Source of the DNA: Heterotrichella gracilis
Taxonomy: Eukaryota; Sar; Xanthophyceae; Tribonematales; Xanthonemataceae
Length of the DNA: 64,000 nt
Assembly (NCBI GenBank): GCA_032358255.1
Contig: JAULBX010007773.1
Span: 302,530 to 366,529, forward strand
Direction of reading: 5' to 3'
Shown: positions 1 through 10,070 of the stretch, piece by piece
Layout of the letters: the number at the start of each line of letters is the position of its first letter
Numbering within the stretch: the first letter of the stretch is position 1
The notes under the pieces: generated by a model
Database searches by the model: none
Seen by the model: the letters and a program-made list of their open reading frames with translations, nothing else
Told to the model about the DNA's origin: nothing
Program-made: the position numbers and the translations under genes

Positions 1-1
1 G

Positions 2-604
2 ACCGCACTGTCATATGCGCCCAGGGACCTTGTGCCTCTTGGCAAGACGCTGAGCAAGTTTAACTACAACGTGGAGCTGAAGCGCGTGCTCAACTTCACC
101 AACGTGGTCAACGATGATGACAACATCAAGCAGGACATGAGCATCGACGTGTACGGCCGGAAAGAGGATGACAAGGACAATGATGAGGAGGCGGCAGCAG
201 AGCCGGAGGTAATGCCCTGCACCTTCCTGCTTTGGTCCATGCAACTGCTTTTTCGAGAATATTTTGTTATCGTTGCCGGCGGTGCAGAGATGGCATGAGT
301 AGTACTGGGACAGGGTTAGTTGATGCAAAGCATGTAGGACTGTTGATATGCCCCTGGACTGCTCAAATGCATGTAGCTGTTGCCGCAACTGGCACGCACA
401 CTGAAGTAGTGAGTGGGGTTGTGTTGAAGCAGGCCCTGACGGGGACCGATCCCCATTGCATGTGCTGATTGCATTGCATGTGCTGATGCACCCGGGTGCA
501 TGTACCCTGGTAGCTGATGACTGAAGCCCTAAACCCTAAACTTCCTGCAGGCTAAGGAGGCAGCTGAGGAGGAGGATGAGCTGGACTCCTTGCTGGCGGT
601 GTAG
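2..604 (+). CDS. 3' end of an unrecognised gene with an acidic C-terminus (partial)
   Basis: Two terminal exons are visible: 2-208 (frame starting at base 2, ending at a GAG|GTAATG donor) and 551-604 (after CCTGCAG, ending in TAG). The 86 or so visible residues start with a moderately conserved-looking stretch (SYAPRDLVPLGKTLSKFNYN, then a run containing NFTNVVNDDDN) and end in a very acidic tail finishing ELDSLLAV. The 5' part of the gene lies outside the window. I do not recognise the family. An intraflagellar or trafficking protein was considered but no diagnostic motif supports it. The intron (209-550) ends with two CCCTAAA heptamers directly before the 3' splice site. Confidence 0.6.
528..541 (+). 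repeat. telomere-like heptamers next to a 3' splice site
   Basis: Two CCCTAAA units lie about 10 bases upstream of the acceptor AG at 549-550. They are plant/green-alga type telomere units in an internal position. Confidence 0.8.
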
Positions 605-1740
605 GTGGCTGCCTGATAGGAGTGGTCCCATCTGGGGATGGGGCATGGGTGCTTGGGTGCATATGCCATATGGGCAAAGTTGGACAAGGTGGGGTGTGAC
701 AAGGGAGTTGTTTCACGGGACCTGTCAACCACAGCTGTCAGATTTCAGTACGATTTTCATCGTGGAACGCATGCCGGAACCTTTTGGAGCAACATGGTTG
801 GTCATGGCAAAATTGAAACAGGCATGGTTCGATCACCTGTAGCTTACTGCGGACAAATGTTACTTTTGCAAGTTTCATGTTTACCCTCCCCATGCAATAT
901 AGTTGTCTGGAATCAGTTCTGGGGAGGAGTGCGGTAACAATTATGGTAGGGGAAGATAACGAGACATAACATTGATTGCTGGTTCGGCACTGTTTCAGTA
1001 GCATGAAACAGGAACATTATATCGCTTGAGCACAAGGGTGTCCACTGCAGGAGTGGTGCCCCTCTGCCATAATGTGTAGCACAATCGCTAGCGAGTTGTT
1101 TTGAGAGTGGGTCAAGCGGTTCCCCGCTTCCATCACGCAAGACTTGGACTTAGTCCAGATTTTTTCAATGTCACATTTGCTGCTGTAATTGTGCTGTTTT
1201 GACCTGGCGAATGATACAAGGACATATTGAGGTAGACCCTGGACCAGTCGAATCATCACGACTGGCAAGGCATGCAGGTCGGTGGCGCTCAGCAGCTTGC
1301 TGAAACACAGGCCTCAAGTTACATGTGACTTCAAATCAAAGCCAAACTAGAATTCAACAGAGACAGGTGACCTAACCCACTCTGGGCACGGCCAGTGCAC
1401 TTCGGTGGCCAGGCCACGTCATGCTCAAAGACGAGACCCTAGCCTAGGGTTTCCTGGCCTGGCTCACTTTCTGCAGACGGTTGCGAAGTTGCAGCACAGA
1501 TAAGCGTGTGAGCCGCACAACACGCTCTTAAGTTGAGGCCCACAGGGACAGTTGCTATCGCTACAAACTAGATTGCAAAGGCTAATGTCTCCAAGGCCCT
1601 TCAAGGCTGCTCCAATCTGATCGGATACATGCATGCACTATCGATATGTAGTCTGTGGCAGCCCTGTAGCAACTCAGTTCAACGGCCCTGAGGCGTCGAT
1701 ACGATCGTAGTTGTCTCTTCAGTCCTGTTTATTGCTGCCG
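605..1740. other. intergenic, gene 1 3' flank and USE1 upstream region
   Basis: No coding frame with family similarity or plausible splice structure was seen on either strand. A CCCTAGCCTAGGG inverted motif lies at about 1437-1450. The USE1 promoter must lie in the right-hand part. Confidence 0.5.
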
Positions 1741-3447
1741 ATGGCCGTCAACAGAAGCACAGAGCTAAGCTTCTGTCGCCTTCTGGAGCAATGCGAGAAG
1801 ATAGCTGATGGCGACACGATGGGGAGGCCTGAGCTAGAGAACTGGGCAGCCAGTCCATTGTACCATCACGTAAGGCCTTTTTTTAACTTGATCTATAGGT
1901 CGTTGGTTTGTCCTGTCCTTGCATTTCTGTCGATCACACATGCATGCATTAAAGTGCATGCAACAGGCATGCCAAGCGTTCAAGTGTAACCGCAGTATGT
2001 GGACACGTTGCAAGAGATGCTTTCAGAGCTACAGACCAGCCATCTGTTGAAGGACAGCCCTGACAAGGCACAGGGGTACAAAGACCGCTTGCATGCACTC
2101 TCCAAGCAGCTGCAAACTCCTCAGCTACCCAGCTACTGCCACTTGTTCAATGTCAAAGACCGGATCAACAGCGGTGCAGTTGCATCCACCTCAGCCACGC
2201 CTGTTCTCAAGTACGTTCATACTTGACACGCACACCACAAGCTGCCACAATTGAGTTCCCTGACGGTGCAACAGCCACAATGCTTCCAATCCTTGATCTT
2301 GCCCCAAGGTTGACGCGGTGGTGGATGTTGGCCTCAGGTTAGCCGAGCTGCCAAAAAGGAAGCCTGGCACTTCTCAGGCGGACGGGTTGCGGCAGCGCAA
2401 CGCACCAGCCGCAAACGGCATCGCCTTGTCACAGAAAGGCAAGCAGTTGCTACAGACGCATGACGTCGTCCAGGTAAGGGCCGTGGCAAGATAACAATGA
2501 AAGTCATGGGAAGCGGCAATGCATACATAGGGAGCACAGTCACAGGCAAGAAGTGTCCCATCAGGGTACCACCACCCGGCTTGGCTGTGGCATTGTGTAT
2601 CGGGATGCATTGGACGCATATTGGCACAACGTTACGCTTGCCCGCCCTCTGCCTACTTGTCCAGTGGGCGATCAGCCCAGTGGCCCTTTCCTTTGCAGGA
2701 TGCCATATCAGACGAGCTGCTGAACCTGGCTTCCAAGCTCAAGCACAACACCCTGGCCATCGAGCAGTCCCTCAAGGAGCGGGAACAGGTTCTTGAGCAA
2801 ACAGATGATGCCCTGGGAACCAGCCTGGAAAATGCCACCTTGGTGGCAAAGCGCGCAAAGCAGGAGCACAGTAGGTATGGTGCTGCATTGCGCATGACAT
2901 GCCACCTCTAAAAACCAAAAATGAAAAGATCTCATATGCGCTGGTGGTAATCATTGACATTGTTGCTGGTGTCAAGCATTCACGGACCGCGGCATTGCAT
3001 GCCATATTGTTGCATGTCATACCATGGTCTTGGTTCAGCATGTTGCCCTGCCAGGTGCTTTGTGTGCCCAGCTTGTCCAGCTTTGCCAAGTCGTGCGGTT
3101 GGACCAATGAATCCGATCAATCGTTACAAATGGCACAAAACTGCTCCCATCATGATGCACCGCCCTGCCTGCATCCGTTGCAGCGCTATGGCAGGCATTG
3201 CATGCCCACCCCATGGGAGCCCCATCCCCAGGGTTTTTGTGCATTGTACCCTACACCCTGACCCCTACAATCCCTGTGCAGGGGCCGCCGCAACTTCTGC
3301 ATGACGTGCCTGGTGCTGTTCATTGTTGCGCTCACCTTTGCGGGCATGTACATGTTCATCAAGGTCACAAGCTTTGCGGGGTACAGGACGCTGCGGGCAA
3401 AGGCAGCCGCGGCGGCGGCGCAGCGCTTGAAAGGCAAAGTAAAGTAA
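1741..3447 (+). CDS. USE1: USE1-type SNARE, vesicle transport protein
   Basis: USE1 is a Qc-type SNARE of Golgi-to-ER retrograde traffic, anchored in the ER membrane by its C-terminus. Exons: 1741-1869, 1996-2210, 2338-2473, 2699-2874, 3282-3447; all junctions keep frame, giving 273 residues. The start is the ATG at 1741; an upstream in-frame TTG at 1711 is not used. The SNARE helix is in exon 4, with heptad hydrophobics and the USE1-like signature LASKLKHNTLAIEQSLKERE. Exon 5 encodes a single membrane anchor (FCMTCLVLFIVALTFAGMYM) and a short alanine- and lysine-rich tail. Length and order match animal and plant USE1. Similarity is clearest in the SNARE helix, weaker in the N-terminal half. 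The gene converges on ATG6. Confidence 0.88.
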
Positions 3448-4437
3448 AGAATCGAGAATAGGACATGCTTCATCAGATTCTCCCAAGGCGGCGCAGCTCT
3501 TGAGAACAGGGTATGCCTAAAGACTGCTCCCATTTTTCAATGCACCTTAGTGCTGTGTACCAATGTCTCCAATGTCTCCATGGATTGTTTTTTATTTAGC
3601 ACTGATTTTGCAAGCCTTGAATTGTACTGAACTTTGCAGAACCATGATCTCAGATAATGCCTTCCCATCGAGCGGCGCCGATGCGCACCAGAAAGCTCTT
3701 GGACCGTCCAAGAGTAGTACTGCACCTAGTGCATCGATGCATCATCCTGTTTTTCTGATGACTCATGTAATTTCTCATGCGCTAAGCAAGTGATAACTAC
3801 CTAGGTGGTGTGCATGGTCCATGCTCATGGGGGATTAGGTGAAAGCGCTCAGGAGGCTCAGCCTCCAGTGGATGCCCGCGTCGTCACTAATCAGGGCATG
3901 ATGTGTCACTCAGTCTGATAGTGAGACGTATTTCACAATGGTCTGACTGACGGTCAAATGTGATCATTGATCCAGATCAGCGCACAGCACGTGTGACCTA
4001 TAACACCAATTTGAAATTGACTGTCATGTTGAATTCAAGACGAGAGTTAATGCCACTTTTCTTGTGTGAGCTGGCTAAGTGGCATTGTAAAACGTAGATT
4101 TGCGCCGCAAAAAGCAGGTCCTGGAACCAGCAAAAATTACATGGCCGCAGCAAGTGGCGGCGCCAGCGGTGGAAATGAACCCTCAAAAGAGATGATAATG
4201 TACAGACCCACAACCGGTGTGGGCGTGCTGCTAAACGCCCCGCCTTAGCATTCAATGCAGTCTGGCAATGGCTAATGCCACAGCCAAGCGGGCCGTCTAG
4301 GCTGAATACCCTTGCGTAAAGCCTCCACATTTGCCCTTGAGCCTCCTGAACAGCATGATATATTATGATACATCCCAGCCCGCCATTGTTCCCATCCATT
4401 GAATCTGCCACGTTGCCTCGAACCCTTTCTACCTGGC
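3448..4437. other. intergenic between convergent USE1 and ATG6
   Basis: This holds the 3' flanks of two convergent genes. A 60-codon open frame at 4066-4248 (+) has no recognisable feature and is treated as chance. Confidence 0.5.
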
Positions 4438-7400
4438 TCACATCCTGTACTGCGGCTTGCTGTTCATCCACTTGAGGCACCATTTGAGGTGCGTGAGCAT
4501 GTACTTGAGCGCCTTGGTCCACTTGGCGTCGTTGTTAAACATGTAGCGAATGGTGAGGCCCCCCACCTTGTCAGAATCGATGGCATAGGGGGGGTCAAAC
4601 ACCTCTGAGCAGTTGTCGGCGATGTCCTTGGCCTGGGCAAACTCGGTGAACTCCTGCAGGGCGGTGTATACATGAGCAAATGCACATGCATATAATAATA
4701 AGGGACATAAATAATCATACAGTTGAAAATAATACAAGTGAACTTACATTATTTGATGCAGCAAACAAGTAGATGTATAATTTAGTGTTTGACAAGTATT
4801 TCTGTTCCCCACCACCCACCACCCCACCACCACCCTTTGCCTCCACCACCCACACACGCCACCCCACCCTGCGCCCTCCCTCACCTTGAGGCAGGTGATG
4901 AAGCACACCATTGCCTATTTTATGGTTTAGGGTTTTAGGGTTTGGGGCTACCTTGAGGCACGTGATGAAGCACACCATTGCGCGATCGTAGGTTGCACAC
5001 AGGTACTTGTTGACGGGCCCGTACAGCTCGTAGGTGGTCTTCTTGTCGGAGATGCGCGGGTAGGAGCCCATGGGCAGCAGCCGGTACTGGGAGAAGTTGA
5101 GCTTGAAGGTCTGCGAGGGTGCGCTGGGGTGGGGTCGGGCAGGGGTCTGCAGGGTTTGCCATTTAGGGTTTAGGGGAGGAAAAGTTGAGCTTGAAGGTCT
5201 GCGGAGAACGGGTGGTGTGGGGTCACGACATCGGGCATCTAGGGTTTAGGGCAGAAGGAGATAATTAGGGCAGGGGCTTCAAGATTTTAGGGTCTCGTGG
5301 AAGACAAGGGCAGCAGGCGGCACAGCAGAGGTTGAGCTGGAAGTCTGTGCGGCAGGAGAGGCCATGCGGCGCAACATGGTAGCTGATCTCTGGGCATGCA
5401 CAGCTGTGATTCCCCACTTTCACATGTCAGATTGTGAGCAGCAGCTGCGCCGCCTGCACCCCACCCCCATCGCCCTGGGGTACATGCCATCCCGCCCCAA
5501 TCAAACGCAGGGGTGCACCACATCCCCACCCCACACGCAACCACGGCCGGCGCCCGCCACCTCCCACCACAACACCCGCCTCCACAACAGCAAGACCCAT
5601 TGCCACACCTCCCACCACCACCGCACCACCACCACCACCCCACCCACCTGCGCCATGGTGTGCAGCAGCAGCACCGCCTGGCCCCACGCCGCGTTGATCT
5701 CGTCCCACTCCACCGCCTGCGTGGGGGTGCGCCCCAGCCGGAACCCGCTGATGGTGCCAAAGGGCCCATCGTACCAAATGTAGAACACGTCGTTGTACAC
5801 GTTGGTGCGGCGCAGGGCATCCAGCTGGCGGGTGGCCAGGTCGATGCGGGTGAGCATGGCGTCCCGCTCCTCCACGTGGCCCCGCAGCTGATGAGGCAGG
5901 GGGGGAATATAAGAGAAGAATTAAAAACAAAAATAATTTGTGTAGATTTTATAATAAAACTTATACTTAGTGCGGGGGTGAGAGGGGTGTCAGGGACGGG
6001 GTTGAGATGGCGTCCCGCTCCTCCACGTGGCCCCTCAGCTGATGGGGCAGGAGGGATATTTAAAAAAAGTTGAATTTTTGGACAAATCATTTGTGCTTAT
6101 TTACAACGTATTATGATCATCTTAGTGCGAGGGTGAGCATGGCTTTGTGTTTCTATTGGAAAAGAATTTAGTGCGGGTACGAGGGTTTGTCAGGGACGGG
6201 GTTGAGATGGCGTCCCGCTCCTCCACGTGGCCCCTCAGCTGATGGGGCAAGGAAGGGATATGTTGCAAAATGCCTTAAAATAAAACTGTTTTTGTTTTTG
6301 TTTTTGAAAAGAATTACATTTAAGTTAGTGCGGGGGCGAGAGGGGTGCCTGGGACGGGGTTGGGGGAAGAATTGAGGGGGGGGGGGGTGCAGCAAGTGCG
6401 CATCAGCTTGTGTGTGTGAGCGTGGGCTTGCGCCCTTCCATGTGGTCATCCAGCTGCTGGGTGGGCGGGAGAGGGAGGGGTCAGGGGTGCGGCGTGGTGC
6501 ACAGGTGGGTGGTGGAGCTGGTGTGGCAGAGGGTGGCGCAGGATGATGCAGCAATAAGGGGTGTGTAAGTGCCAATTAACAAATGTGATGACAATCATTA
6601 GTCAGGGAGTGGTGGACGCCATATCTTTGTCAGGGATCCTTGGTCAGGTGCACTGAACCTGGTAGTCACTGATCGTGTAATCCACCACCATTTAATTCCT
6701 TGACGGAACTTGCTGTGGAAATCGTTGGTGAAGGGCTTCGAGTTTGGACCACAGCTTCAAACGATTTCCACAGCCACTTCCGTGAAGGTAGCAAAGAGGT
6801 GGTGGATTACATAATCAGTAACTACAGGTACATTGTGCCTGACAAAGAAACCTCCTTGCGTTCACACTCATCAGTAACCGGCACTTCTGGAATTTTGAAA
6901 TGCCGCAATATGGGCGTGCCAAGCACACATTGCCTGCCGCATTTACCTGCCACTGAAACTCGTTGAAATCGTGCCAGTAGCGCTCCTCCAAGGAACTCAA
7001 ATCCTGCACGCCATGCACACAGGACCCAATTAGCGAGCATGCCAGCATCACCATTGACAGTTTGTGATGGACTCCCATGCACAAGGATTGCAGATCCCCC
7101 GCACGGCCAATATGGCAAGTACGCAACAGCAACGCATATTCTACACAAAATAAGACAGTGAAGACAACATTGCACCGGCGTATGTGGAGCTGAACGCAGT
7201 ACCCACACGATGCACGTGTCTCCGACCCCCCAGCACACATTCAAATACCAGCTGCACTGCCCGCAGCAGCAGCAGTCTACCAGGACCCTAAACCCTAAAC
7301 CTCAAAACCCTCAACCCACCTTGGATGCCAGGTGCACCACCCGCAGCAGCAGCAAACCACCGGGGACCCTAGACCCTAAGCCTCAAAACCCTCAACCCAC

Positions 7401-9266
7401 CTTGGATGTCAGCTGCAGGCGCTGCAGCTCGCGCTCAGCATCCGCCAGCTCAGCAGCCAGGCACGCCACCGTGTGCCTGCAACATGCAGCGTAATTGGTT
7501 GATGCCACATGCTTCAACCCTGGCCCACCAGGAACTGGGGCATATGATTATCACATGGTACAACCGTACAAGATCGCTTGGTATGACCAGTGCCGGGATA
7601 GAAGGCTTGGCACGGCATATGCGACGCTGGCTGCTCATCTGCTGGAATCCATCACACAACTAAAGGAGACAATCCAATCCCCTGCACTTACTTACACAAC
7701 ATGGCCATGACTTGTGTTTTGTATCCGCCCATGCACATTGGGCAAGCAATGCCAATGCCTGAATCCACGCCCTGCTGGACTGCAATCAACGCCCAGGAGT
7801 CGCCTGTTTAGGGTTTAGGCGCCTCTTTACTGGCTTGGCAGCAACCCAGTTTCCTCCACTGCTCTGCAGCATACCTTTCTTGTTGCAGCTCCTCCTCGGC
7901 TTGCTGCAGCTGCTCATCGAATTGGCTCTGTGGCAAGGGCTCCCTGGGATCGTCCTACAGGCAGGGGCACAAAATTTGGCTTTGTGGCAAGGGCTCCTTG
8001 GAATTGTCCTACAGGCAGGGGCACACATGCTGTCACCACCACCTCTGCCACCCCATGCTGTCCCCATAACCTCTGCCAACACATGCTGCCACCACCATCC
8101 CTGCCACCACCTGCTTACCCCCCACCCCTGCCACACCGGCCCTGCCACCACAGGCTTTCACCACCACACCTGCCACAACCGGCTGTAATTCCCCACTCGT
8201 GCCACCACAGGCTTCCACCACCACGCCCGCCAATGCTGCACCCACTGCTCTCATGGCACTACCCCGGAGGGCGGCACACCACCGTACCTGCAGCCGCTGC
8301 AGCGCCTTCTCATACCGCTCCAGCTCCTGTTCTGACTCCACCGCCCGCTTGCCGAGCTCCTCGCGCAGCCTGGTGGCGCACTCGCGGCAGACCGGCTGCT
8401 CAATCTGCGCCAGCAGAGCACACGCTGTTGGCTCACCCTGGTTGCCGCCCCTAACAGGCGCGCGCTGGCAGATACAGCCGTAAACAACCAAGTTGGATTC
8501 GCGCCAACCCCAAAACCCTAAACCCTGCACTTGATGGAGAAGCACAGTTGGTGCACTACGACACCGCAAGGGCTGCCACTCCCCGCTCATCCGCGTTTCC
8601 CCATATCACTGATGCTGATAAGCAGAGCTAGTGTGGGGTGACGCCAAGGGGGCTGCTGAGAACACTCCTCCCTTACCTGCGTCTCCCCCGCTGCCACCTC
8701 AAAGAGCCTGGTGAGCGCTTGGAAGGTGGCAGAGGGCCCCCCGGGTGGCTGCGTGGCGGGTACCCCTTGGCCGGGCTTGGGCGTGGAGGAGGGGGCCAGG
8801 AGCACAAAGGACTCCTCCATGCTGCGCGGAGGGCCTGTGACACGCAACCAGGGTTGTGGTTGGAGCCAGGCCTGAGGGATGCTGGTATGAGGTGTTCAGG
8901 GACATTTGGCAGCAGGTTGTGAAGGACTGCAGTGCATGGCGTGTGGCTAGTGGTAATTGCAACCCACCCGGTGCGCAAGTACATGGTATAGGTATGGTAT
9001 GGGTAGGGGGAGTATCGCACCACACCTGAGGTGCTTGGCTGCTCGTTTGCCATGGAGCCTTTGCGCCCACTGACAGCATCGTCCAGTAGGATGAAGGACT
9101 CGTCGATCTTTGGGAGCCCACTCGTGCTTGCCCCTCCACCCTGGGTGGCCTGCTGGTTCTTGTACGGTAGCGCACTCCTCAGGGCTTGAGACGTGCTCTC
9201 AGTCCACGTGAACTGTAGCTTCACCTTGCACGACTGGCACTGGAAGGTCTCCAGGTTCATGGCCAT
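4438..9266 (-). CDS. ATG6: Beclin 1 / ATG6 autophagy protein
   Basis: Beclin 1/ATG6 is a regulatory subunit of the class III PI3-kinase (VPS34) complex in autophagosome nucleation and endosomal sorting. Nine exons, minus strand: 9266-9026, 8834-8677, 8404-8288, 7954-7875, 7476-7401, 7003-6947, 5887-5648, 5110-4952, 4653-4438; all phases agree and give 447 residues, against 450 in human. A CxxC pair ([12 protein letters not shown]) sits near residues 8-19 and two DESF(I/V)LL-like motifs follow in exons 1 and 2. A coiled coil spans about residues 134-243, including [15 protein letters not shown]. The evolutionarily conserved domain follows: [40 protein letters not shown] and the aromatic C-terminal segment [18 protein letters not shown]. 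The start is the ATG at 9266, with a second ATG two codons later. Introns hold several exon-edge duplications. Confidence 0.95.
4882..4914 (-). repeat. duplicate of ATG6 exon 8 3' edge with splice donor
   Basis: This segment repeats 4950-4981, the end of exon 8 and its GT donor, with few mismatches. TTTAGGG-like units at 4922-4946 separate the two copies. Confidence 0.85.
4922..4946. repeat. telomere-like TTTAGGG units in ATG6 intron 8
   Basis: Three degenerate heptamers in a row lie between the true exon 8 edge and its copy. Confidence 0.75.
5179..5352 (-). repeat. two duplicates of ATG6 exon 8 5' edge
   Basis: Copies of the acceptor-side exon edge (true site 5092-5113) occur at 5179-5204 and, more diverged, at 5331-5352. 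TTTAGGG units lie at 5163-5174 and about 5250-5257, between or beside the copies. Confidence 0.75.
5965..6365 (-). repeat. tandem block duplicating ATG6 exon 7 5' edge
   Basis: The first ~45 bases of exon 7 with the acceptor (true site about 5857-5900) recur at 6006-6053 and 6206-6254 with only a few changes. The surrounding G-rich spacer starting GTGCGGG repeats with them at about 5969, 6171 and 6328. Confidence 0.85.
7259..7408 (-). repeat. 80-bp tandem repeat at ATG6 exon 5 3' edge
   Basis: 7259-7327 and 7339-7408 are near-identical. Each ends with the last bases of exon 5 and the GT donor, and each contains CCCTAAA-like units. The copy adjoining the intact exon is taken as the functional donor. 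Confidence 0.85.
7979..8026 (-). repeat. duplicate of ATG6 exon 4 5' edge with acceptor
   Basis: Repeats 7924-7974, the start of exon 4 and its polypyrimidine/AG acceptor, at a period of about 55 bp. The copy carries its own acceptor-like AG. Confidence 0.85.
8030..8240. repeat. imperfect CTGCCACCAC-type minisatellite in ATG6 intron 3
   Basis: Many degenerate repeats of a CTGCCACCAC-like word fill most of the intron upstream of exon 4. Confidence 0.6.
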
Positions 9267-10070
9267 GTTGACGTGCTCCGTGCCACACTTGTGGCGAGGG
9301 TTAAGGTTGAGGCTTGGGGCCAGTGTTGACAAAACCTACCGAGTCGACGTTGGCAACGGTGGTTTACTGGCCTAGGTGCAACAGTTGGGAGAGCAGCGCA
9401 CACATTCAGCAACCCAATGCAAACGTGGGTAGTTAACAAACGAGCAGGCAACTGCGTGACGAGCAACAATCAAGCATGCACTGTTCCGCGTATGCATGCA
9501 TATAGATACAATGCTGACCGATTGGCCGCAGTGTCTTATCCACGCCAGAACGTGGGCGGCGTAGCTGTTCGGTTGCAGGACAACATTATGAAGCACTCCA
9601 CAAAGCGCGCTTGTTCTAGAGGAGGACCGAACTCTGGGGCACGACATGTTCCGAGACAACCTGGGCCCCTCGTTGCAATGCAATAATACAACGATCACCT
9701 GACAAGTGGTCCAGCGCAGTAACCCACGCAGATATACGAAAGGGAGCGTCCAGAGTTGCTCAACTGTGCTAAACACTTGGGCAAGACCCTGCTTTCAGCC
9801 ACACGTTACAACTGTGAGGTTTCAAAGCAGCGCCGTAATGGGTCAAGTGTCTCGGCATGAGTGAGTTGTGATAGCGGATTGACAGCGAGAAGCACTCTTG
9901 AGCTGCTGACAGTCTTCAACGTTTTTTAAGCCACCCAGAAAGAAGGGCAGCTGTTGTGCATGGGGGGCTGATCACTGGGAGGGGAAACCTGGGCTCCAAG
10001 CTGGGGAGCCGTTGCATCATCATCAATGGTGATGCTTCAATAAGCGCCTGCAGAGCGAGTTTGAGCAGGG
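9267..10070. other. divergent intergenic region between ATG6 and TBCCD1
   Basis: About 0.8 kb separates the two start codons, so it must hold both promoters and 5' UTRs. I found no clear TATA box. A TGCATGCATA motif lies near 9493. Confidence 0.5.

Noticed and set aside
2-604. Intraflagellar transport or trafficking protein
   Set aside because: Tempting given the centriole genes nearby, but the visible C-terminus has no motif I can tie to a family.
1711-1740. N-terminal extension of USE1
   Set aside because: The upstream in-frame start is TTG; the ATG at 1741 fits the family start better.
4066-4248. 60-codon open frame between USE1 and ATG6
   Set aside because: No family features and no splice context; it lies in convergent 3' flanks.
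8030-8240. CRISPR-like repeat array
   Set aside because: The repeats are short, imperfect and without regular unique spacers: an intronic minisatellite in a eukaryotic gene.
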